From: Proteobacteria bacterium 005FR1
GTDB lineage: Bacteria; Pseudomonadota; Gammaproteobacteria; Pseudomonadales; Cellvibrionaceae
Length of the DNA: 64,000 nt
Reading direction: 5' to 3'
Assembly (NCBI GenBank): GCA_026192395.1
Contig: WACF01000001.1
Coordinates: 1,982,309-2,046,308, forward strand
Shown: positions 7,363 through 15,836 of the stretch, one piece after another
Layout: every line of letters begins with the position of its first letter
Numbering within the stretch: the stretch's first letter is position 1
Translations under genes and position numbers: made by a program
The notes under the pieces: model-generated
Told to the model about the DNA's origin: nothing
The model's database searches: none
What the model saw: only the letters and a program-made list of their open reading frames with translations

Positions 7363-9690
7363 ATGAAGTACGCTATTGCCGGCCTGCTATCGGCCATTTC
7401 CGTCTCGATGATGTCCTCAGCGCAGGCTGCAGATCGCGAGGCCAATGCGATCTTCGAGACCTACTGCTTTTCCTGTCACGGCACAGGCTGGCAGGACGCG
7501 CCGGTTATCGGGGACACCTCCGCCTGGCAGGAACGCAGGGCCAAGGGCATGGACGCGCTGTTGAGCAATACCATCAAGGGCATCAATGGCATGCCCGCTA
7601 AGGGAGCCTGCAGCGATTGTACGGAGGCCGAGCTGCAAAGCGTGATCGAGCTGTTGACCGCCGAGAAGAAGCAAGTCACCGCCACCACCAGTACTCCGGC
7701 CGCAACCGCATCCCCTTCTTCTGTTCAGCGTTCTTCACCTCCCACCAGCAAAAGCCGCGCCGCGCAACGCTCAGGCGAGTGGCGCAACTATGCCAACGAC
7801 GGCGGCAGCAGCAAATACACGCCGCTTGCGCAAATCGATGAGCAAAACGTCAGCAAACTGCAGGAAGCCTGGCGCTGGAACAGTCCGGACAATGCATTGC
7901 AGGGCTCAGTTACGCAACAGCGTGCCTCCTATTACAAGTCCACGCCATTGATGGTGGACGGCCGCTTGTTCGTGAGCACCGGCTTCAATCTGGTAGTGGC
8001 GATCGATCCTGCCAGTGGCGAAACGATTTGGCAGTACGACCCGAAAGCCTACGAGCAAGGCCGCCCCGCCAATTCCGGCTGGCAGCATCGCGGCTTGAGC
8101 TACTGGGAGTCCGGCGCGGATAAGCGGGTCATCATCACCACGGGCACCGGCGAGCTGATCGCGCTGAATGCGCAGACCGGCGAACCGATCAAATCGTTTG
8201 GCAAGAACGGCAAGGTGGATCTGCAGGCGGGCATTACCCAAACCGAGGCGGAACGTCGCCTGATCGGCTACAACTCGCCGCCGGCAATCGTGAAGGACAC
8301 CGTTGTGGTGGGTTGCACAGTGACCGATGGTGTTCAAACCACTCGCATGCCCACCTGCCATCTGCGCGGCTTCGATGTGCGCACGGGCAAGCAGCGCTGG
8401 ATCTTCCATACCGTACCGCAGCGCGGCGAACCGGGTGTGGAAACCTGGGGGAATGGTTCCTGGCAGTACACCGGCAACACCAATGCCTGGTCGATGATGA
8501 GCGTCGATGAAGAGCTGGGTTATGTTTACGTACCAACCGGCACGCCGACCAACGACTTTTACGGTGGCCATCGCCCCGGTTACAATCTCTACGGCGAGAG
8601 CTTGCTGGCCATTGATGCCAGCACTGGCAAGCTGGTGTGGCATTTTCAGGCGGTTCACCACGGCTTGTGGGATTACGATTTTCCCGCAGCACCCAACCTC
8701 GTGGACATTGTCGTGGATGGCAAGCCGATCAAAGCGGTCGCTCAGGTAAGTAAGCAGGGCTTCACCTATGTGTTCGATCGTCGCACCGGTGAACCCGTGT
8801 GGCCGATTGAAGAACGGCCGGTGCCGCAGAGCACGGTGCCGGGAGAGCAATCTGCAGCCACTCAGCCCTTCCCCACCAAACCGCCGGCTTTCGCCCGTCA
8901 GGGAATCACTGAAGACGATCTCATCGACTTCACGCCGGCGTTGAGAAAAACCGCGCTGGAGATCGCCAAGCAATATCAGCTCGGCCCCCTGTTCACTCCG
9001 CCCAGCTTGCCCGACGACAGTGGCAGACTCGGCACATTGCAAGTGCCGAGCGCCGCGGGTGGCGCCAACTGGGGCGGTGCCGGATTCGATCCGGAGCTCG
9101 GTTACCTCTTCGTGCAGGCGGCCAATCAGCCCTCTTTTACGCCCCTGGAGCCTGGCGGCGATGGCGATGATGCGCCGCGCTATCTCGGCGGTGGCCGCAC
9201 GCCGGATATTTCCGCATTGCAGGGTCTGCCCCTGACCAAGCCGCCCTATGGCACGGTGACCGCAATCGACCTTAACCGCGGTGAAATTGCCTGGCAGGTG
9301 GCTCATGGTCAGGGCCCGACCGATCATCCGGCGATCAAACACTTGAATCTGCCGCCGCTGGGCGCATCCAGCCATTCCTTTTTGTCCTCCGGCGGACCGC
9401 TGGTGACCAAAACGCTGGTGTTCTTCAATCAGGTGCAGCGGGAAATCGAAACACCTGCATTTTCGAAAACGGAATACTATCTGCGTGCCTTCGACAAGCG
9501 CACAGGCGATGTCGTGTGGGAACACAAGATGGATGTACCACCCTTCGGCACCCCCATGTCCTACCTGCACGACGGTCGGCAATACATTGTGGTATCGACG
9601 GGCGGGGGTGGCATGCCGGCTCAGCTGGTCGCTTACGCACTGGATCCCTATCGCTCGAACAAAGACCGGGAAGAAGAGAAAGCGCAATGA
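7363..9690 (+). CDS. Cytochrome c-PQQ dehydrogenase (quinoprotein)
   Basis: This 775-residue periplasmic quinoprotein has a signal peptide (residues 1-22), an N-terminal cytochrome c module with haem motif CFSCH (Cys35-Cys38-His39), a Ser/Thr/Pro linker and an eight-bladed PQQ propeller of the membrane glucose dehydrogenase-like type. Typical segments are WRNYANDGGSSKYTPL, VDGRLFVSTGFN and the terminal MSYLHDGRQYIVVSTGGGG. Such enzymes oxidise alcohols or sugars and pass electrons through the haem. GGAG at 7352-7355 sits seven bases before the ATG at 7363. Its stop overlaps the HopJ-like start (ATGA). The cytochrome is at the N-terminus, whereas classical quinohaemoprotein alcohol dehydrogenases carry it at the C-terminus. 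The substrate is unknown. Confidence 0.92.
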   Translation: MKYAIAGLLSAISVSMMSSAQAADREANAIFETYCFSCHGTGWQDAPVIGDTSAWQERRAKGMDALLSNTIKGINGMPAKGACSDCTEAELQSVIELLTAEKKQVTATTSTPAATASPSSVQRSSPPTSKSRAAQRSGEWRNYANDGGSSKYTPLAQIDEQNVSKLQEAWRWNSPDNALQGSVTQQRASYYKSTPLMVDGRLFVSTGFNLVVAIDPASGETIWQYDPKAYEQGRPANSGWQHRGLSYWESGADKRVIITTGTGELIALNAQTGEPIKSFGKNGKVDLQAGITQTEAERRLIGYNSPPAIVKDTVVVGCTVTDGVQTTRMPTCHLRGFDVRTGKQRWIFHTVPQRGEPGVETWGNGSWQYTGNTNAWSMMSVDEELGYVYVPTGTPTNDFYGGHRPGYNLYGESLLAIDASTGKLVWHFQAVHHGLWDYDFPAAPNLVDIVVDGKPIKAVAQVSKQGFTYVFDRRTGEPVWPIEERPVPQSTVPGEQSAATQPFPTKPPAFARQGITEDDLIDFTPALRKTALEIAKQYQLGPLFTPPSLPDDSGRLGTLQVPSAAGGANWGGAGFDPELGYLFVQAANQPSFTPLEPGGDGDDAPRYLGGGRTPDISALQGLPLTKPPYGTVTAIDLNRGEIAWQVAHGQGPTDHPAIKHLNLPPLGASSHSFLSSGGPLVTKTLVFFNQVQREIETPAFSKTEYYLRAFDKRTGDVVWEHKMDVPPFGTPMSYLHDGRQYIVVSTGGGGMPAQLVAYALDPYRSNKDREEEKAQ

Positions 9691-10040
9691 CCCTGAATGA
9701 TTTGCTTGAGAAGGTGCGAACGGACCCGGAGTCAGTCGAGTTCGACGAGGTCATTAAAGTCATCGACGAAAACTACAGCTACGAACCGACCCGCTTCAAA
9801 AACGGCCACATCGTCAATGAGGCGGGACAAAACCAGGGATCCTGCAAGATTTTCTATTTCGCCCAACTGCATGCACTAAGCGAAACGGAAACGCTGGCGC
9901 TGTTTGGAAAATTTTACCGTGAAGACGTGATGGGCAATCCGGCCGGCGAGGACCACCAGAACATTCGAAATTTCCTGCTGGACGGCTGGGCCGGCATTCG
10001 CTTCGAAGGACCAGCGCTGACGGAAAAAACTGTGCATTAA
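9687..10040 (+). CDS. HopJ-type protein
   Basis: The 117-residue product matches the HopJ family (PF08888), named after a Pseudomonas type III effector but widespread in free-living gammaproteobacteria with no such secretion system. Family hallmarks are SVEFDEVIKVIDENYSYEP, FKNG, NQGSCKIFYFAQLH and the LFGKFYREDV block. It has no signal peptide and is probably cytoplasmic. The ATG overlaps the stop of the PQQ dehydrogenase gene by ATGA, so the two are translationally coupled. The biochemical role is unknown; coupling to an exported quinoprotein argues against an effector function here. Confidence 0.9.
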   Translation: MTLNDLLEKVRTDPESVEFDEVIKVIDENYSYEPTRFKNGHIVNEAGQNQGSCKIFYFAQLHALSETETLALFGKFYREDVMGNPAGEDHQNIRNFLLDGWAGIRFEGPALTEKTVH

Positions 10041-10077
10041 TTGGGGAGGCCCAAGACCCAGGAGTTCGCTGAAACCG

Positions 10078-10854
10078 ATGTTTCCGATACGCGATGACAA
10101 TCCCCAGTTTCTGGTTCCCTACGTTACCTACGCGATTGTTGGCCTCAATGTGCTTTCGTGGGTGCTGGTGCAGGGCTTCGGCATGGAGCCGCAGCTGTCG
10201 GCATCAGTTTGTAATTTTGGACTGATTCCGGGTGAGTTACTGCAGACGGTATCCCCACAGCGGCAAATCGAACTGGGGCCGCAGCTCTACTGCACGCTGG
10301 GTGAATCGCCGGACTGGTTCACCGTACTTTCCTCCATGTTCATGCATGGCAGCTGGCTGCATATTATCGGCAACATGTGGTTTCTCTGGATCTTCGGCAA
10401 TAACGTCGAAGACGCGATGGGCCATGTCCGCTTTGCGATTTTCTACCTCCTGAGTGGACTGGCTGCAGCTGGCTTGCAAATCTTTGCCGATCCCGATTCT
10501 GCCATCCCCATGGTCGGCGCCTCGGGTGCAATTGGCGGCGTAATGGGCGCCTACATCCTTTTTTATCCGCGCGTGCACGTGCACCTGCTGATAATCCTTG
10601 GTTTCTTTGCGACTACAGTTGCAGTGCCGGCTGTGTTCATGCTCGGCTATTGGTTCTTGCTGCAGGTGGTCAGCGGTTTTGCGTCGATCGATGCCGAAGC
10701 CGGAGGTGTGGCTTTTTGGGCGCACGTTGGAGGCTTTGCCGGCGGGGCACTGCTGGCGCTGTTGTTTCGTGATCGCGAACTGCTGGCAAAACACCCCTAT
10801 GCTGGATGGCGGCAACCGCCCACCCGCAGCTGGCAGCGAATCGAACGCAGCTGA
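10078..10854 (+). CDS. Rhomboid family intramembrane serine protease
   Basis: The 258-residue protein has about six or seven membrane helices and the rhomboid catalytic dyad: Ser149 in GASGAIGGVMG and His216 in HVGGFAGG. A large N-terminal loop (about residues 50-85) and the HIIGNMWFLWIFG segment with its conserved His/Asn are also typical. Rhomboids cleave transmembrane substrates within the bilayer. An AGGAG at 10060-10064 lies 13 bases before the ATG, rather distant. It follows the HopJ-like gene by 37 bases and may be the last gene of the esterase-PQQ operon. The substrate is unknown. Confidence 0.92.
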   Translation: MFPIRDDNPQFLVPYVTYAIVGLNVLSWVLVQGFGMEPQLSASVCNFGLIPGELLQTVSPQRQIELGPQLYCTLGESPDWFTVLSSMFMHGSWLHIIGNMWFLWIFGNNVEDAMGHVRFAIFYLLSGLAAAGLQIFADPDSAIPMVGASGAIGGVMGAYILFYPRVHVHLLIILGFFATTVAVPAVFMLGYWFLLQVVSGFASIDAEAGGVAFWAHVGGFAGGALLALLFRDRELLAKHPYAGWRQPPTRSWQRIERS

Positions 10855-10871
10855 ACTCAATCTCCACAAAT

Positions 10872-10885
10872 TTGATGCAAATCAA
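10872..10885 (+). promoter_or_regulatory. Perfect FNR/Anr-type box
   Basis: TTGATGCAAATCAA is an exact match to the TTGAT-N4-ATCAA consensus bound by FNR/Anr oxygen sensors. It lies about 55 bases upstream of the likely transcription start that serves the response regulator gene at 11020, a reasonable distance for an activator. Confidence 0.6.
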
Positions 10886-10899
10886 GCGCGACATGGGTT

Positions 10900-10927
10900 T
10901 TGTCGCTTGGCTTGCCCGCGATACAAT
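10900..10927 (+). promoter_or_regulatory. Sigma-70-like promoter of the response regulator gene
   Basis: A -35-like TTGTCG (10900-10905) is followed after 16 bases by a -10-like TACAAT (10922-10927). It sits directly downstream of the FNR-type box and leaves a leader of roughly 85 bases before the start at 11020. Confidence 0.45.
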
Positions 10928-11019
10928 TCCGGCATGTCCTGTGAATGCCTTCGGTGCCACAGATCTGCGGGTCGACTTCTTACCCTCGTTTGCTGCGCGA
11001 AACCAATCGATGCTCCGAA

Positions 11020-11406
11020 ATGATGACGGAAAAGACCAACAGAGTTCTAATCATCGACGATCACCGCGAGATTCGCGAAGTTCTGTCTGAGCTTTTGACG
11101 ATCAACGGCTACGACGTGATCAGCGCCGCCAATGGTAAGGAAGGACTGGCTCTTCTCGAGGATCCGTCCAGCACCGTGCCCTGCCTGGTCCTGCTGGATT
11201 TGATGATGCCGGTGATGAACGGCTGGGACTTTCTCGATGCCCTGCGTAATCACCCCAGGTACTCGGCTATGCCTGTTGTGATCGTCAGCGCCTATGAAGA
11301 TCGCGCTCCGCACGAGAGGGTTCAGGCGGTCTTGAAAAAGCCTGTGGACTTTTCCGCGCTGCTCGATGAAGTGAAACAGTACTGCGGACCTGCCGGGGAT
11401 GCCTGA
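11020..11406 (+). CDS. CheY-like single-domain response regulator
   Basis: The 128-residue protein is a stand-alone receiver domain. The acidic pair is in VLIIDDHRE, the phosphoacceptor Asp in LVLLDLMMPVMNGW, the conserved Ser in VIVSAYED and the Lys in LKKPVDF. It has no output domain, so it should act as a phosphorelay partner or by protein-protein contact. The start is uncertain: ATG codons at 11020 and 11023 give the standard receiver length, while the frame is open back to 10945. Its stop is one base from the stop of the convergent kinase gene, a likely partner. An FNR-type box upstream suggests control by oxygen. Confidence 0.9.
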   Translation: MMTEKTNRVLIIDDHREIREVLSELLTINGYDVISAANGKEGLALLEDPSSTVPCLVLLDLMMPVMNGWDFLDALRNHPRYSAMPVVIVSAYEDRAPHERVQAVLKKPVDFSALLDEVKQYCGPAGDA

Positions 11407-11407
11407 C

Positions 11408-13441
11408 TCAGCTCGGCACTTTCGGCGCGCGCCGTCCTGCCGGAAGCCGAACCATGATCTGCAAGCCCTTCTGACGACCTTCGCTGCTTGCCATTGCTCG
11501 TCCACCATGTGCTTCCACAATGCCCTTCACCAGATGCAGACCAAGACCGAGCCCGCCATGTTCGCGAGTGGCAGAAGGCTGCTCCTGGCGGAATCGTTCA
11601 AACATCATGGGAATGAACACCGGGTCGACGCCTTCTCCCGTGTCCTTGACTGATAGCCGCACCCACTGCTCGTCCGACGCGAGCGTGACGTCGATGCGCC
11701 CCCCTTTGGGTGTGTGCCGAAGCGAGTTTTCCAGGAGATTCCAAACGACCTGACGCAACCTGACCGGATCACCTTCGATGGTGGCGGGCTCAATGGTGGT
11801 ATGAAACTGGATACCGTTCGGCTCCGCACGGGAACGGTACTGCTGGACCATATCGCGGACCAGTCCGGCCATATCGAATGTCGTGAACTCGAAGCTCAGT
11901 GTGCCCCGGGCGATGCGGGCGCTGTCGAGCAAATCATCGACGATGCGTATCTGCACCTGTGCATTGCGCATAATAATTGGCGCGATCCGGTCCGCCGCCT
12001 CCGGGCGTTTCGCCAGCAGTTCTGCGTGCAGAATGATGCTGGTCAGCGGCGTTCGCAGCTCGTGCGACACGACCGCCATGAACTCATCCTTGAGCCGGTT
12101 GGTTTCGGCGAGCTTGGCATTCGCCTGTTGCAGTGCCTGTTCGGCTTCCTTTACATCGTGGATGTCTGTCGCGGTACCGAACCAACGTCGAACCTTTCCG
12201 TTGTGCATCGCCGGGTAGGCCCGGCTTAGATGCCAGCGCATGCTGCCACCGCCAGTACGTACGCGGTGCTCGATCTCGTATGCTTGCCCCGTCATCACTG
12301 ACTGCTTCCAGGTCTTCTCAGTCACCTCCTGATCGTCCGGGTGCAATACGGGCTGCCAGGTCCAGCTGCCGTCGGGATGAGTTTCGATCCCTGCATACTC
12401 GCGTACCCGGGCGTTGTAGTACTCGACCACGCCCTCAGGATTCGCAAACCAGACCAATTGCGGCATCGAATCTGCGAGCTGGCGAAACTGCTGTTCACTT
12501 TCACGCAGCGCCTGTTCAGCCCGCGCGCGCTCGACGGCGAGCCAGACGCGCTCGGCAGCCTCCCTGATCAGCTGGAGCTCGCGCTCCGTCCAAAATCGCG
12601 GACGATTGGCACAGACCCGCATGATTGCTACCACGCGCCCAGAACGAATCAGGGGAACTGTCACCACGGCTGCGATTTCCAGCGAGAGGTACTCTTCGCG
12701 CTCTTCGGGGGTCAGCCTCTCGTCCACCGAAATATCCGGCACAGCCAGGGTTCGGCCGGCTCGGAAATCGCGTCCGAAAACTCGCCGGTAACCTCCAGCC
12801 CGCCTTCTGCCAAGCGGGTCCGCCTCTTTGGATCGAAATTCTTCACCAACCGCATTATCGCGGTCGATGATCTCGGCAAAATGCACCCGTTCCACCTTCA
12901 GGTGTTCGCCGAGCGCATTCACAGCCGTGCGCTGGATTTCAGACTCTTCCGTCTGCGGCCGCAGCTTGTCCGCAAGCGCAACCAGAAAAGCATCAGATTC
13001 AGCTTCCTCTTGTAGTGCGCGTTGCGCGCGCAGCTGTTCGCTGATGTCGCGCAGCTCCAGCACCGTACCGACAACTTCCCCCTGATCGTCGAGAGGACTG
13101 ACGGTAAAAGCCACATCATAGAGGTGTCCATCCCTGTGGATGAATATCTCGTGTCCCTGGGTCGGACGTCTTTCCGCGTAAGCCCGGATCAGTGGACATT
13201 CGTGGGAAGGGTAGTGGCTGCCATCCGGACGAGAGTGATGAACCACTTCATGGAGCGAGCGATCCCGTATTTCGTCGAGCGCATAGCCGGTGAGCTCGAC
13301 GGCGGCGGGATTCATGTAGGTACAGCGACCGCACTCATCGGCAATGAGCAGGGCGACACTTGCGTTGTTGCAGACGGCCTCGAGCTGGCGGTTGACCAAT
13401 ACTGCATCCGCGGACTCGTTTTTATTGTGGAAATTTGACAT
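11408..13441 (-). CDS. PAS-GAF-PAS sensor histidine kinase
   Basis: The 677-residue soluble kinase contains PAS (about 15-135), GAF (150-305), PAS (317-430), HisKA with phosphoacceptor His460 in VVSHELRTP, and HATPase_c (about 555-665) with N (ENSLRHTP), G1 (DTGEG) and G2 (GGLGLGLHL) boxes. No transmembrane helix or signal peptide is visible, so it should sense a cytoplasmic cue. AGGA precedes the ATG at 13441 by about six bases. It is tail to tail with the CheY-like regulator gene, one base apart. Its GAF domain is clearly related to that of the hybrid kinase at 15837 (shared LAD-LRP, IQR and AERxWxAxERxxAE segments), so the two are probably paralogues. Confidence 0.93.
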   Translation of the reverse strand: MSNFHNKNESADAVLVNRQLEAVCNNASVALLIADECGRCTYMNPAAVELTGYALDEIRDRSLHEVVHHSRPDGSHYPSHECPLIRAYAERRPTQGHEIFIHRDGHLYDVAFTVSPLDDQGEVVGTVLELRDISEQLRAQRALQEEAESDAFLVALADKLRPQTEESEIQRTAVNALGEHLKVERVHFAEIIDRDNAVGEEFRSKEADPLGRRRAGGYRRVFGRDFRAGRTLAVPDISVDERLTPEEREEYLSLEIAAVVTVPLIRSGRVVAIMRVCANRPRFWTERELQLIREAAERVWLAVERARAEQALRESEQQFRQLADSMPQLVWFANPEGVVEYYNARVREYAGIETHPDGSWTWQPVLHPDDQEVTEKTWKQSVMTGQAYEIEHRVRTGGGSMRWHLSRAYPAMHNGKVRRWFGTATDIHDVKEAEQALQQANAKLAETNRLKDEFMAVVSHELRTPLTSIILHAELLAKRPEAADRIAPIIMRNAQVQIRIVDDLLDSARIARGTLSFEFTTFDMAGLVRDMVQQYRSRAEPNGIQFHTTIEPATIEGDPVRLRQVVWNLLENSLRHTPKGGRIDVTLASDEQWVRLSVKDTGEGVDPVFIPMMFERFRQEQPSATREHGGLGLGLHLVKGIVEAHGGRAMASSEGRQKGLQIMVRLPAGRRAPKVPS

Positions 13442-13571
13442 TACCCATCCTGTTGGCAGCTTGAATGGCGTGCTCGCTGCCGATTGGAATTCCCGGAAAT
13501 GGAAGATTTTTGATGCGGGGTATTTAACTAGGTTTCCGCCCTGGACAATGTCGAGCAGATCGCACCATCGA

Positions 13572-14009
13572 TCAGCGCAGATGATTTTTTGCCCACTGCA
13601 CTATGGCATTGGCATCCATTGCGCCCGCCTGGCTGGCGACTTCGCGGCCGCCACGGAAGAGCTTGAGTGTCGGAATGCTGCGGATGCCGTACCGGGCGGC
13701 CATGCTTTGCTCGGCTTCGGTATCTACTTTGGCAAGACGCACGTTGGGCTCGAGCAGTGTCGCCGCCCGCTCAAACTGCGGCGCCATCATTTTGCATGGA
13801 CCACACCATGCGGCCCAGAAGTCCACCAGCAGAGGCAGGTCACTGCTCTGCAGATGCTTTTCAAATGCGGCAGCGCGCAACTCGACCGGCTTGCCTTGGA
13901 ACAGTGGCTGGTGGCATTTCCCACAATTAGGGCCGTCACCGAGCCGCGCTGTGGGAACACGGTTCTGAGCAAGGCAGTGTGGACAAACGATGTGGCCTAT
14001 TTCGCTCAT
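13572..14009 (-). CDS. trxC: Thioredoxin 2 (TrxC)
   Basis: The 145-residue protein is the zinc-binding thioredoxin. It has an N-terminal zinc ribbon (Cys9, Cys12, Cys29, Cys32) and a thioredoxin domain with active site WCGPC (Cys69, Cys72) and the cis-proline segment SIPTLKLF. It reduces cytoplasmic disulfides and is often oxidative-stress inducible. GGAGG seven bases before the ATG at 14009 fixes the start; the frame is open further upstream without support. It is divergent from the DUF6644 genes. Confidence 0.96.
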   Translation of the reverse strand: MSEIGHIVCPHCLAQNRVPTARLGDGPNCGKCHQPLFQGKPVELRAAAFEKHLQSSDLPLLVDFWAAWCGPCKMMAPQFERAATLLEPNVRLAKVDTEAEQSMAARYGIRSIPTLKLFRGGREVASQAGAMDANAIVQWAKNHLR

Positions 14010-14147
14010 TTTGTTACCTCCACCGAGTTCGCTATGCCGCGCCCGGATGCTGATATGTGAGCACAGGTGGAAAACCCTCCGGCGAGCCACTTTGCCCGCG
14101 CCCGTCGGACGTGTAATCTTGTGCCACCGCGTTTCAGGCCGACCAAT

Positions 14148-14669
14148 ATGAATTTTTTCTCAACGATCGCTCAGTTTATCGCCGACAGCCCGGCGAACCA
14201 ACTTTCATTGTACCTGCTGCGAAACGTTCCGGGACTTCCTCCCATTGTACAGACCCTGCATATCATCAGCATCGCTGCGATCATGGGCTCGGTGGTTTTC
14301 GTCGCTCTGCGCACGCTGGGCCTCGCCGTTCCCAGCCAGAATCCTCGCGAGATGGTGCAGCGTCTGATGCCCTGGACCTGGGGTGCGTTGATCGTTTTGG
14401 CGGCAAGTGGCTCAATGCTGGTTGTTGCGCGTCCGTTCCGCTACTTCAGCAACCCGGTGATGGGCTGGAAGATGATCTTCCTTGTCGCTGCGCTGGTGCT
14501 CTCGATCGCCATGTTGCAAGGCATCAAGCGTCAATATCCCGAGCCGGCGATTAAGTCCGCTTCGCTTCCGCTTAAATTGTTGAGTCTCGGCGTGGTGACT
14601 CTTTGGGTACTGGTGGTACTTTCAGGGCGCTGGATCGCCTACAGTGAATATCTTTTTGCTCCCGCCTGA
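14148..14669 (+). CDS. DUF6644 family membrane protein (copy 1)
   Basis: The 173-residue protein has four or five predicted membrane helices and the family-type blocks LPPIVQTLHIISIAAIMGSV and LMPWTWGALIVLAASG. The start at 14148 (MNFFST) is chosen because the upstream part of the frame is polar and not membrane-like. It is followed 30 bases later by a paralogue, and the two products probably act together. No function is known; the conserved His in the second helix region could bind haem or metal, which is inference only. Confidence 0.78.
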   Translation: MNFFSTIAQFIADSPANQLSLYLLRNVPGLPPIVQTLHIISIAAIMGSVVFVALRTLGLAVPSQNPREMVQRLMPWTWGALIVLAASGSMLVVARPFRYFSNPVMGWKMIFLVAALVLSIAMLQGIKRQYPEPAIKSASLPLKLLSLGVVTLWVLVVLSGRWIAYSEYLFAPA

Positions 14670-14699
14670 ATCCAACAGCCTGCATAGCGGAACCGACCG

Positions 14700-15197
14700 A
14701 TGAACGAAATTTGGTACAGCCTCGAAGCTACTGAACTCGCCTTTCGTGTGGGCGCCACCTGGTGGTTTCCGATGATCGAATCGATCCATGTTCTGACTGC
14801 CACACTGGTGCTGGGCTCCGTATTCATGGTCGATCTTCGGCTGATGGGGCTCGCTGCGCGGCGCTACGATGTGGGCACCTTGATCACAGAACTGGTACCT
14901 TGGACATGGCTGGCCTTTGTCCTTGCCGTGGTCACCGGGTGCTTGCTGTTCATCGTGCAGGCCAGCAGCTACGCCAGCAACACCGCTTTTCTCATCAAAA
15001 TGGCGGGGCTCGTCCTGGCGGGCTTGAACATGGGATGGTTTCACGCTTACTTGCGGCCTACTTCATTGCAGCCATCCGCCGGAGCGACTGGACGAAGGAA
15101 GCAATGGGCGCACTCGCACGCCACGGTCGGCGCCCTGTCGCTCGCTCTCTGGTGTGGCATCATGCTTGCCGGTCGCTGGATAGGCCATCTGGTTTGA
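14700..15197 (+). CDS. DUF6644 family membrane protein (copy 2)
   Basis: The 165-residue, four-helix membrane protein is a diverged tandem paralogue of the preceding product. It shares the MIESIHVLTATLVLGSVFMVD block with its conserved His, the VPWTWLAFVLAVVTG block and a C-terminal GRWIGHLV that parallels GRWIAYSEY in copy 1. It begins 30 bases after copy 1 and ends 22 bases before ychJ, so it is co-transcribed. The function is unknown; the conserved pairing suggests a heteromeric membrane complex. Confidence 0.78.
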   Translation: MNEIWYSLEATELAFRVGATWWFPMIESIHVLTATLVLGSVFMVDLRLMGLAARRYDVGTLITELVPWTWLAFVLAVVTGCLLFIVQASSYASNTAFLIKMAGLVLAGLNMGWFHAYLRPTSLQPSAGATGRRKQWAHSHATVGALSLALWCGIMLAGRWIGHLV

Positions 15198-15219
15198 AAC
15201 CCTTTTCAACAAACAACTG

Positions 15220-15624
15220 ATGTCGCAGATGAACAACACTGAACAATGCCCATGTGGGAAGCAAAAGGATTTTGCGCATTGTTGCGGGCGCTTCCTCAAT
15301 GGAGGCGACGTAGCGAAGACGGCAGAACAGCTGATGCGATCCCGATTCAGCGCCTACGCCTTGGGCGGCTATGGGGATTACCTTCTGAAAACCTGGTTCC
15401 CCGCCACCGCACAGGGACTTACGGCAGAGCAACTCTCGCAACGGGAACTCAACTGGCAAAAACTGGAGGTGCTGGAGAAATCTCAGCACGGCGATCAGGC
15501 CAGCGTTGAGTTCAAGGCCTGGTACCTGCCGCCTGGCGCGGATCAGCTTGCTGTGATGCACGAGCACTCCGAATTCCAGCGCGTCAATGGGCATTGGTAC
15601 TACGTAGGAGGGCGCGTCGTTTAG
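15220..15624 (+). CDS. ychJ: YchJ family protein (UPF0225)
   Basis: The 134-residue product has the N-terminal SEC-C-type zinc motif (CPCGKQKDFAHCCG), the conserved TAEQLMRSRFSAYALG block and the C-terminal HEHSEFQRVNGHWYYVGG. The fold is NTF2-like and YchJ has no established biochemical role. The ATG at 15220 or the in-frame ATG at 15229 could serve as the start. It closes the group begun by the two DUF6644 genes. Confidence 0.92.
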   Translation: MSQMNNTEQCPCGKQKDFAHCCGRFLNGGDVAKTAEQLMRSRFSAYALGGYGDYLLKTWFPATAQGLTAEQLSQRELNWQKLEVLEKSQHGDQASVEFKAWYLPPGADQLAVMHEHSEFQRVNGHWYYVGGRVV

Positions 15625-15836
15625 GCGAGCGATCACCCCTCCCTGCACGCTTTACCTCTCTTGAGCGCCATGAACGTGGAATCCCGAGTATTGCAGTAAG
15701 AAAATCCGCGCTGCCCGGAAGTGATTTCGGTTTTGCGGCTGTCCCAATTCTATGCTGATTGCGGACTTGCTCATTCAGCAAGCAGGTCGTATCCCGATTC
15801 CCTCTGACGAAAAACTCGGCAGTAGAGGCAGGCAAC

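Noticed and set aside
7906-9687. 593-codon minus-strand open frame
   Set aside because: It is a mirror frame of the high-GC PQQ dehydrogenase gene, with no domain and no ribosome site.
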